Assembly (NCBI GenBank): GCA_021773115.1
Contig: JAJFKS010000006.1
Span: 1 to 64,000 of the forward strand
Length of the DNA: 64,000 nucleotides
DNA from: Woeseiaceae bacterium
GTDB lineage: Bacteria > Pseudomonadota > Gammaproteobacteria > Steroidobacterales > Woeseiaceae
Reading direction: 5' to 3'
Below are positions 7,524-16,886 of this stretch, piece after piece (the first letter of the stretch is position 1; each line of letters starts with the position of its first letter). The notes under the pieces were generated by a model. It made no database searches and was not told where the DNA came from. It saw only the letters and a program-made list of their open reading frames with translations. The position numbers and the translations under genes are program-made.

Positions 7524-8177
7524 TCAACTCGCAACCGGCAGCCACTGAAACTCGAATTTGACCTTGTGATGAGCCGCCGCCACGGAGTCCTCGAGATCAA
7601 GGACGAAACCGCCCTCCTGATTATGTGACCAGGTCTCCGCTGTCTCCCGGTCACGAAAAAAGTGAACGTAGTGACAAAAGCTCGTCACCACATCGCGATC
7701 GAATTCCGCCTCGTCCGGCAAAACATACGACAGGTGGACCGTCTGCGGAGACGCATACTCAACGCCGTTCGGTGATACCTCAAGGCGAATCGGCTCTCCG
7801 GTCTGTTTGCAGTTGGCGAGGATTCGACAGGTCTTGCCGATCAGCACGGGGATGAAAAGCGTGTCCCAGGCGCACCATCCATACAGGGTCGTATCATCAA
7901 CAACGATCTGATGTGACGACACCGGGTCGATGGCGAGGCCCCAAAAACCGATGACCGCGCCGTCGTCGTTAAAGTACACGCCAGGCCACTCATTCAATCT
8001 ATCGACTATCGTCGACAGCGGTACACCGGTCTGCCGCGACAGTACCTGCAGTTCGACCGGTTTGCCTTTGGCCAGCCGCTGATAAAGACAACGCGCAACC
8101 CGTTGTTCGTCGTCGCCGAGCTGAATGAATAACTCGCCGAGCGCTTGAATGCGCTTATTCGTCTGATCAGTATTCAT
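7524..8177 (-). CDS. merB: Alkylmercury (organomercurial) lyase
   Basis: The 217-residue protein starts at MNTDQT, 16 bp after the MerC-like gene. It has the N-terminal winged-helix-like region and the catalytic core: Cys102 and Asp105 in GWCAWDTL and Cys168 in SFCHYVHFF, equivalent to C96, D99 and C159 of the plasmid R831b enzyme. MerB cleaves carbon-mercury bonds and passes Hg(II) to MerA. The operon therefore confers broad-spectrum resistance. An upstream in-frame extension to 8453 runs antisense-like through the preceding gene and is rejected. Confidence 0.92.
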   Translation of the reverse strand: MNTDQTNKRIQALGELFIQLGDDEQRVARCLYQRLAKGKPVELQVLSRQTGVPLSTIVDRLNEWPGVYFNDDGAVIGFWGLAIDPVSSHQIVVDDTTLYGWCAWDTLFIPVLIGKTCRILANCKQTGEPIRLEVSPNGVEYASPQTVHLSYVLPDEAEFDRDVVTSFCHYVHFFRDRETAETWSHNQEGGFVLDLEDSVAAAHHKVKFEFQWLPVAS

Positions 8178-8193
8178 CTTATTGCGCCACGTA

Positions 8194-8913
8194 TCATTTG
8201 CGCTTCGCAGGGTCGCCCGGCGATCCCGCGAGCAGTTCACCGCCATTTGCATAGCACTGCTTCTCCGGCACGTATATGTAGCCTTCGCCCTTGCAATCGT
8301 TTTGCGAGGTGCACGCATTGAGGGCCGTGGTGCAGGCCGTGGTCCCCTTGCACTCGTTGATGCCCCAGCATGCCACTTCACCGGCTTCCGCCTGCGGCAC
8401 CAGCACGTCCACCGACTTGTACATGCCGTAGAAGGCGCCCGCCGCCGCGACACTCAGTGCCGCACCGGTCAACGCGCGACGTTGCAGGTTGGGTGTCGCG
8501 GATTCTGATTCGCTTGCCGGTACATCGCAGGCGACATCACAGGCAGGCGCTTGGCGACCGTTGACGTAGTCCCACACACTGCCCGACACCAACACGGCCA
8601 GCCCAACGTACACCGACCATGGCTGCGGGAATACGCCGGTGACCATGAACCACAGTCCGGCCGCTCCGAACGTGGCGCCGCCAAGGGACAACCAAAAAGG
8701 CGCCATCTGGCCATGCTGTCGTGAGGAGCGATACAGCAACCACAAACTGAAACCCGCGAAACCGACGAACAAGGGAAAGAGATAAGCGTCATGGATGATG
8801 AAGCCGAGACCGACGGCACCGAGTGCCGCGAGCACCGCCGGGATACCCAGGCAACAGGCGGCCGCGATACCGGTACCGATAAGTCCTGCGAACTGTTTCA
8901 TAAAGGCTTTCAT
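8194..8913 (-). CDS. MerC-like mercury transporter fused to a six-cysteine bufferin-type peptide
   Basis: A 239-residue protein in two parts. Residues 1-120 contain four membrane segments with a vicinal pair Cys20-Cys21 in the first, as in MerC/MerT inner-membrane mercury transporters. After a linker with Cys125 and Cys129, a fifth hydrophobic segment (about 146-163, preceded by QRR) would place the tail in the periplasm. The tail has six Cys (182, 188, 194, 201, 207, 220) in the pattern CWGINECKG...C...C...NDCKGEGY...C, the signature of the small precursors that accompany DUF692/DUF2063 enzymes. A strong AGGAG precedes the start. Such precursors are normally free Sec-exported peptides, so the fusion is notable. 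Confidence 0.85.
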   Translation of the reverse strand: MKAFMKQFAGLIGTGIAAACCLGIPAVLAALGAVGLGFIIHDAYLFPLFVGFAGFSLWLLYRSSRQHGQMAPFWLSLGGATFGAAGLWFMVTGVFPQPWSVYVGLAVLVSGSVWDYVNGRQAPACDVACDVPASESESATPNLQRRALTGAALSVAAAGAFYGMYKSVDVLVPQAEAGEVACWGINECKGTTACTTALNACTSQNDCKGEGYIYVPEKQCYANGGELLAGSPGDPAKRK

Positions 8914-8959
8914 TCATGTACTCCTAAAATTAAGCTAATGCGAGTTGGTGGACCACTTT

Positions 8960-9345
8960 TTATGACTGCGCTCGAAAAAGCGCAGGCTGTTGGCGTACCC
9001 GTTGAAGGTCAGCCGACAAACGGTTCATTGTTGCCTGCTTTGTGCTGACCTGTGCCCGCAGCTTTTCGCATTGGGAGCGGACCGTTGGAGCATCGTCAGT
9101 ATCGATGGCGTGCACGAGCACACGAAGTTCATCGATCAAGATTCCGGCCTGCATGGCAGCACCGATGAACAGCAATCGCGCCACGCCGTCGTCATCAAAA
9201 CGATGGTGACCGGCAGAGCTGCGCCCACAATTTTTTACCAATCGAAATTGCAGGTAGTTCCTCACCTGGTGTGAGGACAAACCGGCCATCTGTGCAGCGA
9301 CCGACAAGCGGTATTGCTCTGAAATTTGCTCGACTGCGTGGCCCA

Positions 9346-9346
<1 letters not shown>
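8960..9346 (-). CDS. MerD-like regulator of the mer operon, second copy
   Basis: About 128 residues, starting with an ATG that overlaps the merA stop (TGATG). The N-terminal MerR-type helix-turn-helix (LSVAAQMAGLSSHQVRNYLQ) is followed by GHHRFDDDGVARLLFI and a dimer helix. It lacks the C-terminal Cys cluster that binds Hg in MerR. This is the build of MerD, which displaces MerR from the mer operator and damps expression. Position after merA matches the classical merA-merD order. A paralogue lies before merA, sharing the overall layout but with little obvious identity. Confidence 0.8.
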
Positions 9347-10983
<1,637 letters not shown>

Positions 10984-11364
10984 TTAACTCTCCGTTTCAG
11001 TGGGTCGGCATCGCGAATGACGGCTAACCCAATTTAGTTGTTGTGAAAATTCGTCCATCGCTTCGCGTCGATCGCGAAGACTTTGTTCAATGTTAGCCGC
11101 GAGCTCCGTCAGTCTCTCTGCACAGGGTCCAGCCATTTGGTCCAGTTCAGATAGCAATTGAGCGACCTCACGAATTGCCAAGCCGGCATCGGTGGCAAGC
11201 CCAATGAGCCGCAGACGGCGCACAGCGCCATCGTCCAGTCGATACCATCCCTGACGCGTGCGTACAGGCTGCCCGATCATTCCCGCGTGCAGATATTTGC
11301 GCGCCTGGTGAATCGTAATTCCCGCCTGTTCCGCAGCGCGGGAGATGCTGTAACGCTTCGCCAT
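10984..11364 (-). CDS. MerD-like regulator, first copy
   Basis: A 126-residue MerR-superfamily protein with helix-turn-helix YSISRAAEQAGITIHQARKY, a wing (QGWYRLDDGAVRRLRLI) and one long helix. Only Cys 99 (in GPCAER) and Cys 118 remain, not the three-Cys site of MerR. It is placed between merP and merA. In known operons merD follows merA, so two MerD-like genes bracketing merA is unusual. It may antagonise MerR at the mer operators or act on another promoter. Confidence 0.78.
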   Translation of the reverse strand: MAKRYSISRAAEQAGITIHQARKYLHAGMIGQPVRTRQGWYRLDDGAVRRLRLIGLATDAGLAIREVAQLLSELDQMAGPCAERLTELAANIEQSLRDRREAMDEFSQQLNWVSRHSRCRPTETES

Positions 11365-11458
11365 CGAATGTCATTCCAGTGCACTGAGATTCAAGGCCAA
11401 TCGTATCGTCACCGATGCGTTCACCCGTGTACGAAACGTCACCTCGAGCCTTGCCTTC

Positions 11459-11791
11459 TTACTCGGCCAGCGTCGACGGATAGCCTGCCTCAGTGGTGGC
11501 TTTCTCGAGCGCCGCGACATTGGTCAGTTGTGGGTCATACGTCACTTTCGCAAGCTTGGTCGCATAGTCGACGCTAACATCGAGCGTACCCTCCACGCGT
11601 TCCAGCGACTTCCTTACCGTGATCGGGCACGTTGCACAGGTCATGTTCTGCACGGCCAGCTCGATCGTGGCTGTCTGCGCTTGTGCAGCCTTACTGACCG
11701 TGTTGGAATCGTTCGCATAAGACATGCCGATCAAGGTTGATGTGCCAACTAACGCTGCCAACAGGGCAGCGACCAGGGTTGTTTTTTTCAT
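11459..11791 (-). CDS. merP: Periplasmic mercuric ion-binding protein
   Basis: A 110-residue secreted protein: signal peptide 1-26 (ending SYA-ND), a short linker, then one heavy-metal-associated domain with MTCATCPITV (Cys52, Cys55). It scavenges Hg(II) in the periplasm and delivers it to MerT. The start at MKKTTL was preferred over MSSMKK because GAGGA is spaced correctly. The MTCxxCPITV pattern with LERVEG is characteristic of MerP. Confidence 0.95.
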   Translation of the reverse strand: MKKTTLVAALLAALVGTSTLIGMSYANDSNTVSKAAQAQTATIELAVQNMTCATCPITVRKSLERVEGTLDVSVDYATKLAKVTYDPQLTNVAALEKATTEAGYPSTLAE

Positions 11792-11844
11792 CGAGCTCAT
11801 CCTCTACAAGTTCATTGGGTGCGTATGTTTGATGCTAAAGACAT

Positions 11845-12189
11845 TTACAAGATATACTGGGCGTACCACGGGAACGCGATAAGCACCAGCAGTACCGAAC
11901 TGATCGACCAAAACAGGAAGCGTTGCTTGCGCAGCGTCTTTGGGTTTGCACAAGACGCGTCCGGCGCACAATTTTGCGGCACCAAATAGAGTTTGCGAAA
12001 CGCCAACGCCAGGAACAGCAAGGTCGCACCGATCATATACGGGCGAAATGGCTCAAGCGCCGCCAGGTTACTTATCCAGGCGCCACTGACACCCAGTCCC
12101 AGGAGCAACAGTGGTCCAACACAGCACACCGAGGCAAGAACGGCTGCAGTAATGCCTGCAATAAGGGTGCGTTTTTCCGTGGTCGCCAT
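11845..12189 (-). CDS. merT: Mercuric ion transporter
   Basis: A 114-residue inner-membrane protein with three predicted helices. The vicinal pair Cys22-Cys23 lies in the first helix (SVCCVGPLLL) and a second pair Cys74/Cys80 in the cytoplasmic loop (NCAPDASC). MerT moves Hg(II) from MerP across the inner membrane to MerA. It is the first structural gene after the mer promoter at 12286-12316. Confidence 0.95.
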   Translation of the reverse strand: MATTEKRTLIAGITAAVLASVCCVGPLLLLGLGVSGAWISNLAALEPFRPYMIGATLLFLALAFRKLYLVPQNCAPDASCANPKTLRKQRFLFWSISSVLLVLIAFPWYAQYIL

Positions 12190-12285
12190 TCGTCATCACT
12201 CCGCCGTTGCTTAAAAAAGGTTGGTGAACCCTCTCGATCGAAAGTTCCGTTCTACAATCCCGCCTTTGGTGGCAGGAAAAGGCGA

Positions 12286-12316
12286 GTATGAACTCCGTAC
12301 CGCGGTACGGTGTCAA
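12286..12316 (-). promoter_or_regulatory. mer promoter-operator (MerR type) for merT onward
   Basis: Minus strand: -35 TTGACA (12311-12316), -10 TCATAC (12286-12291), spacer 19 bp. A perfect 16-bp palindrome CCGTACCGCGGTACGG (12295-12310) fills the spacer. This is the canonical MerR binding site and over-long spacer of mer promoters. It controls the whole minus-strand operon down to about 4425. Confidence 0.92.
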
Positions 12317-12372
12317 GCCTCTAATACCGTCGTGATTTCACAATGCGCGATCAATCCCCCAATCCAATGGCG

Positions 12373-12596
12373 TCAGGGCTTGTCGGAAAAGGCATTGATC
12401 AGGGGACAAGACTTTGTGGAGTGCGGTTTCGCGCAACCCCCCAATAATTGATCCAGCGTGGCTCGCATGCCATTCAGGTCGCGGATATGTGTTCGCATTT
12501 CGCGGCGGCCAAGTCCTGCACATCGCGACAACGGCCATCACTGATCTGCAACAGCTCATCGATTTCTTTGCGGGTGAAACCCAGCTCCTTGGCGTC
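12373..12596 (-). pseudogene. merR remnant lacking its DNA-binding domain and frameshifted
   Basis: Minus-strand translation matches the last two thirds of MerR: AKELGFTRKEIDELL, DGRC (the first mercury ligand), then DLNGMRATLDQLL and a terminal GGC-x8-SCPLI with the other two ligands in classical spacing. The segment encoding the helix-turn-helix is absent; upstream of about 12596 the sequence is unrelated. A one-base shift after AAKCEHI splits the remainder into two frames. It cannot bind the operator next to it, so mer control must come from another gene. Confidence 0.82.
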
Positions 12597-12815
12597 AGTC
12601 GTTGGCAACACGCACCGCCGACGAAGCAGCATTTCACCGCCGATTGGGTCAGATGCGCTTGCCACTTGAACGTGAGGGCGGTCACGAGGTGATGGATGCG
12701 TTACTGCGCTACCTTAGGGAAATCCCTGCCGGTGCAGAGCAATGTTTCGCCGCGGCGTTATTAAAACAGGCCATCGCCCGATATGTGCCGGCATTCAATG
12801 ATTGCATGCACAGCC

Positions 12816-12847
12816 TTGACTCCGTACCACACTACGGCACTTAAACT
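12816..12847 (+). promoter_or_regulatory. Second mer-type promoter-operator, driving merE
   Basis: Plus strand: -35 TTGACT (12816-12821), 19-bp spacer, -10 TTAAAC (12841-12846; TAAACT one base on is an alternative). The dyad CCGTA-x6-TACGG (12822-12837) matches the merT operator half-sites. merE starts 35 bp downstream. Confidence 0.82.
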
Positions 12848-12881
12848 GTCGTCATCGTCACCATCTTGCAGCCACAACGCT

Positions 12882-13118
12882 ATGAATGAATCGAAATCAC
12901 AATTGACAGTTGGCACTCACCGCTTTCGCGCCTATCTGTTCTCCGCGGTGGCATTCGTCACCTGCCCCTGCCACTTGCCGATCGTCGCCGGCGTGCTCGC
13001 TGGAACCACCGCCGGGGCAGTGTTGAGCGCGCACTTCGCACTGTCGGTTACGGTGTTGATCACTGTATTTGTCGCGAGCCTTGCGATCGCGATTCGTGCT
13101 TTCAATTCGCAACCGTGA
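12882..13118 (+). CDS. merE: Broad mercury transporter MerE
   Basis: A 78-residue inner-membrane protein with two helices. The motif VTCPCHLPIVAGVLAGTTAG with Cys28 and Cys30 is diagnostic of MerE, which imports both Hg(II) and methylmercury. The start at MNESKS was chosen; the longer frame runs back through the promoter. In transposon mer operons merE follows merD; here it is alone, reversed, and has its own mer-type promoter. That suits co-induction with merB-containing broad-spectrum resistance. Confidence 0.93.
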   Translation: MNESKSQLTVGTHRFRAYLFSAVAFVTCPCHLPIVAGVLAGTTAGAVLSAHFALSVTVLITVFVASLAIAIRAFNSQP

Positions 13119-13236
13119 ATCGTGTCACGTCGTGTACGTAAGCCCTGCGGTAATTTGTTTGGTTTGATCCGCCCTGCAATCACGTGCTGGCGTGCAGCAC
13201 GTATCCCGAGACTACTCGCGAACGATGGGAGCACTG

Positions 13237-13761
13237 ATGCGAACAATCTATGCAGCACTTAAGTCGGTAATGGCTGAGCCCCGTTACCGAACCATCGGTG
13301 CGCTCGGCTTTGTCTTATCTCTCGCCCTTTATTTGCTGACACTGCCATCCGCCTACATCGGCGGGCGTCTCAGCCTGGATGCCCTGCCCTACCTAACACC
13401 CTACATGATCGTCGTATCGGTCATTATGGCAGCGCTGGTTGCGATGATAGTGACCCTCATGGTATTTCTGGTCGCCCGGCGTCGCAGCATGAGCAAGGCA
13501 TCGACCGCTGGTGGGCTGTTGATTGGCATCGCGACACCCGTGCTCTGTTGCTCTCCGTTGCTGCCAATGATCCTGGGTTTTATTGCGATTTTCTTTCCGT
13601 CATTGGTCAGTGCAATCGGGTGGCGAGCGCAATGGTTCATCGCAACGCACGATACCGAGTTATATAGTGCTGCAGCGGCCTTTCTGATTCTCGGACTTTA
13701 TCAAAATGCCAGGCGTGTTTTGGAAACGGAGAGTTGTCAGCCGGTTTTAGATGTTGCCTGA
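13237..13761 (+). CDS. Membrane protein with a vicinal cysteine pair, mer-associated, function unknown
   Basis: About 174 residues with four to five membrane helices. A segment GIATPVLCCSPLLPMI carries a Cys-Cys-x-Pro pair inside a helix start, similar in placement to the mercury-binding pairs of MerT/MerC. The ATG at 13237 follows a GGGAG ribosome site; upstream ATGs are less likely. It lies 118 bp after merE in the same direction and may share its promoter, so a role in metal transport is plausible but unproven. Its 3' end overlaps the convergent ATPase gene by 25 bp. Confidence 0.7.
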   Translation: MRTIYAALKSVMAEPRYRTIGALGFVLSLALYLLTLPSAYIGGRLSLDALPYLTPYMIVVSVIMAALVAMIVTLMVFLVARRRSMSKASTAGGLLIGIATPVLCCSPLLPMILGFIAIFFPSLVSAIGWRAQWFIATHDTELYSAAAAFLILGLYQNARRVLETESCQPVLDVA

Positions 13762-14639
13762 AGCGGTTTCCGGTCAGCATCATGGCGACGGCCGGTCGCC
13801 GATTCCGCACGCTTTCTTGCTGCCGCATCCATCGAAATATTGGATTTGCCAAGTAACTCATCAGTGTAATCTGGCGCTGGATAGTGAAACGGTATGGGGC
13901 CATCGGCCTCACCGTTAACGAATTGATGCACCAGGGCCGACCGGTCATGTGACACTTCAAGCGGCGTTCCGCACGCTATCATTTTGCCACCGGCAATCAT
14001 GCAAACATGGTCCGCCATCGTAAACACGATATCCTGATCGTGGGAGACAACAACGCTGGTCAGGTTCGAGGTATCGTTCAATGTGCGAATCAGGCGCGAG
14101 ATCACACCGACCGATATTGGATCCAGACCAACGAACGGTTCATCATAAAAAATGATCTCGGGATCCATCACGATGGCCCGCGCCAAACCGACTCGTCTCG
14201 CCATGCCACCGGACAATTGCGCAGGCATTAGTTTTGCGGCACCGCGCAAGCCCACACTGTGAAGCTTGAGTAGTACGACTGTTCGAATCAGCGATTCAGG
14301 AAGTTGCGTGTGCTCCCGCAGCGGGAACGCGACGTTTTCGAAGACGTTCAGATCAGTCATCAGCGCGCCCGACTGAAATAGCATGCCCATCCGCCTTCGC
14401 AAGGCGTATAACCCTTTCTCGGACAACGCGGTGACCGACACGCCTTCGATCGCTACGTTGCCGCTGTCAGGACAAATCTGGCCGGTCATCAAACTTAGCA
14501 GTGTCGTCTTACCCGTGCCACTCGGGCCCATGATCGCGGTGACCTTGCCGCGCTGAATACCCAGCGTCGCATGGTCAAATATTCTGGTCTGACGACGCGA
14601 ATAACAGACGTCGTCGATCTCGATAATGTGGTCGCTCAC
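13737..14639 (-). CDS. ABC transporter ATPase, MlaF-like
   Basis: A 300-residue ATPase with Walker A GPSGTGKTT (38-46), a Q-loop in LFQSGALMTDLNVFENV, signature QLSGGMARR, Walker B IIFYDEPFVGLDP and switch His in VVSHD. The GALMTDLNVFENVAFPLREHT region is typical of MlaF/Ttg2A, the ATPase of Mce-type phospholipid transport. The C-terminal 50 residues are basic and extended. No MlaE permease or MlaD protein is encoded nearby, so it would have to work with chromosomal partners. It follows patatin and the merA fragment on the same strand. Confidence 0.85.
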   Translation of the reverse strand: MSDHIIEIDDVCYSRRQTRIFDHATLGIQRGKVTAIMGPSGTGKTTLLSLMTGQICPDSGNVAIEGVSVTALSEKGLYALRRRMGMLFQSGALMTDLNVFENVAFPLREHTQLPESLIRTVVLLKLHSVGLRGAAKLMPAQLSGGMARRVGLARAIVMDPEIIFYDEPFVGLDPISVGVISRLIRTLNDTSNLTSVVVSHDQDIVFTMADHVCMIAGGKMIACGTPLEVSHDRSALVHQFVNGEADGPIPFHYPAPDYTDELLGKSNISMDAAARKRAESATGRRHDADRKPLQATSKTG

Positions 14640-14773
14640 AAAAACCTCTTGGTAACTAGTGCCTTAAGATTACGAACTGATGTGGCTCACGCTTACGGTC
14701 ACCCTTGGCGACCGCGCAGGCACCCAATAGTCGTTCTGCGCTGCATTGTCTTCGCATCCTCGATACCCGTCGT

Positions 14774-15181
14774 CTACGCCGCACAGCAGGATAACTGTTT
14801 GACGTTTTTGTCAAAGGTAATGGCGGCGAGCTTGAGTCCTTCGGCCTTGGTCAGACACGGGTGGAAGGTTTCCACGAGGTCCTGCACTCGCAATCCGAAC
14901 CGAATCGCGATCGTTGCCTCCCGAATAATTTCGCCCGCTTCGGCCGCGAGGCTTCCACCGTAAGCGGCAACATACACATACATTGGATTGCCAATGCAAT
15001 CACCGGCGGCATACACATCCAGATTTTGCGTCTGAAGGTGCTCGTCGACTTGTATGCCCGCGTCTTCGAATCCGAATCCGGCGGTGTTCGGTTTGCGACC
15101 GGTTGCCACCAGTAACTGCTCCGTTTCGATAACCTCGGCTTTACCCTCGATAGTAACCGTCAATACTTCGGGGTGCCGCAC
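14774..15181 (-). pseudogene. merA 3' remnant with an internal deletion
   Basis: The 135-codon frame carries merA C-terminal landmarks: LLVATGRKPNTAGFG, VYAAGDCIGNPMYVYVAA, LVETFHPCLTKAEGLKLAA and the terminal QLSCCAA. The FAD domain and redox Cys pair are absent at the 5' side. In addition, the stretch between VYVAAYGG and AGEIIREA lacks the start of the dimerisation domain ([10 protein letters not shown] in the intact merA). It begins directly after the patatin stop codon. It is a relic of another mer operon and differs clearly from the merA at 9346, so it is not a recent duplicate. Confidence 0.85.
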
Positions 15182-15184
15182 GGG

Positions 15185-16186
15185 TTAATTGGGTTCTACG
15201 TCCGGAAATTCCCCGGACATTCCTGTGCTGCTGGGCAATGAATTCTCTAATCGTTGGTCGGACTGCTCGAAATACGCCATCGTTTGTTGATAGCCTGCAT
15301 CAATTAGGCGTTTGGTGTGATCGAAGTTCAACAAATCCACGTCTACATCGACTCGCGGCACGACCACATGGATCGCGACTTCGCGTTCGCCGTAATGTTT
15401 AATGTCCGCGCGATATTTACAATCCAGCGCAATGGCGAAGCTGCGCCGTGTAATCTCCAAAACATTTCGTAAACGCCGCGAAGGAATCGGGCAACAGGTA
15501 CACAGAATCAGCATTATGGCGCTCGCCCCCGCCTCAACAGCGCGATCCAAAGGTACGTTGTTGGCAATCCCACCATCGATATGTTGCGCACCATCCATAT
15601 CCACCGGCGGAAACACGCCCGGCAAACTCATGCTGGCTATCAGCGGCTCCAGCAAGTCGCCCTCATCAGACCAATACGATGGCGCGCCCGTTTGTAAATT
15701 GGTCGTCGCTATCGTAAGTGGCAGTTTGAGATCGTCAAAGCGCGTAGTCGGCAGACGGTCGGCGAGCAGACGTCGCAGCGGGTCGAGCGTGTAAGGACCA
15801 TCGAATGCCCACGGACGCAGGAGGCTGCGCCAATTCTTGCCAATAATGTCTTGCCGGCGAATGCCTAACCAGAGTTCGGTCAGTTCCGCAGGTGTCAGTC
15901 CGGCCGCAATGGCGGCCCCGTTGAGCGCGCCGACGGAGGCGGCAAATATCCCCTTGATGCGGATGTCGAGCTCACACAGCGCGCGGTAGAAGCCGACTTC
16001 CACCGCACCGCGAGCACCACCGCCACACAGCACGACGGTGGTCGCTGAAGGACGGATTGCCGCTGGCGAGCGTCGGCTATTGCCCTGCGCAGTGGCACGA
16101 CCGCGCTCTTCACGTTTTTCGAACTCGCCGCTGCGCTTGCCCGCCACGCTATTTCGCCTCAAGCACTTGGGGAACATGTTTGCCAT
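15185..16186 (-). CDS. Patatin-like phospholipase
   Basis: A 333-residue protein with the patatin anion hole CGGGARG (54-60), the nucleophile in AASVGALNG (Ser84) and the catalytic Asp in HIDGGIANN (Asp204). The first position of the usual GTSxG elbow is Ala here. It belongs to the bacterial RssA/patatin group that hydrolyses lipid acyl esters. A basic, disordered leader of about 45 residues precedes the domain. Its start overlaps the CBS gene end by 28 bp, indicating a shared transcript. Confidence 0.88.
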   Translation of the reverse strand: MANMFPKCLRRNSVAGKRSGEFEKREERGRATAQGNSRRSPAAIRPSATTVVLCGGGARGAVEVGFYRALCELDIRIKGIFAASVGALNGAAIAAGLTPAELTELWLGIRRQDIIGKNWRSLLRPWAFDGPYTLDPLRRLLADRLPTTRFDDLKLPLTIATTNLQTGAPSYWSDEGDLLEPLIASMSLPGVFPPVDMDGAQHIDGGIANNVPLDRAVEAGASAIMLILCTCCPIPSRRLRNVLEITRRSFAIALDCKYRADIKHYGEREVAIHVVVPRVDVDVDLLNFDHTKRLIDAGYQQTMAYFEQSDQRLENSLPSSTGMSGEFPDVEPN

Positions 16187-16788
16187 GCCCTACCGAGCGT
16201 GCGATGCAGGTCCGACAAACTTTTGGCCGTGCACGCGACTTCTATCGGCATGCCCAGCTGACGACCAAGCTGCGTCGCGGAGATGAGCCCGACGATGTCC
16301 GCCGGAGTTCCCGATTTCCCTGCTGTGAACACCAGGAGGTAACTGAATCCGGCTTCGGCGAACAGCTTCACAAGATCCTGCACCTTCGCGTGCGCCAAGT
16401 CATTGTGTTCTAACATCGGTAACTCCCTTGCAGTCGTCATGATGTCCGTCACGCGAACATCTTCATGACGGCAAACATCCTGCATACACTGCGGGCTTTG
16501 CAGGTACCGGATGGGTCGGTCGCCGAGAATGTCGTACGCCGTCACAAAACCCAGGACTTCGCGATTTGTGTTGACCACCACCAGTGATCGAACACCGAAG
16601 TGGATCATGTCCTGCATTGCATCACCGATGCGGCGGCCCGGGTCAACGGCCAGAGCCGGACGTTTCTGAAAGTCCGTCAAAACCTGCAGGGCCGGATCAC
16701 TGAGCACAACGGACGGTGCGTCTCGTTCGGGTAACGCCGGTAGCACCATGCGTCCGGGATGCTTGAGTGAGAGTAGTGCATCGGTCAT
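16159..16788 (-). CDS. Tandem CBS-domain protein
   Basis: A 209-residue soluble protein with two CBS motifs: MQDMIHFGVRSLVVVN...VLGFVTAYDILG and VQDLVKLFAEAGFSYLLVF...IVGLISATQLGRQLG. A linker with CRHEDVRVTDIMTTARE starts the second. CBS pairs bind adenosyl nucleotides and regulate partners. It stands between glutamate dehydrogenase and patatin in the same direction, so it may sense energy state for one of these. The partner is unknown. Confidence 0.85.
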   Translation of the reverse strand: MTDALLSLKHPGRMVLPALPERDAPSVVLSDPALQVLTDFQKRPALAVDPGRRIGDAMQDMIHFGVRSLVVVNTNREVLGFVTAYDILGDRPIRYLQSPQCMQDVCRHEDVRVTDIMTTARELPMLEHNDLAHAKVQDLVKLFAEAGFSYLLVFTAGKSGTPADIVGLISATQLGRQLGMPIEVACTAKSLSDLHRTLGRAWQTCSPSA

Positions 16789-16886
16789 GTGAGTTCTCCG
16801 TACGCCACCGGTGAGGCTTGTCGAATCGATTCGCTACGACTGAGCGGCCTAATCTCGCTGTGATTGAACATGGATGTATCGCCCTG

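Noticed and set aside
7524..8453. N-terminal extension of merB by 92 codons
   Set aside because: The extension overlaps the MerC-fusion gene in another frame, is Arg/Ala-rich and absent from MerB proteins; the start at 8177 fits the family.
12602..12844. 80-codon plus-strand frame beginning with TTG
   Set aside because: It contains the merE promoter-operator in its last 30 bases, has no clear ribosome site and no recognisable domain. It may be a scar of the event that removed the merR 5' half.
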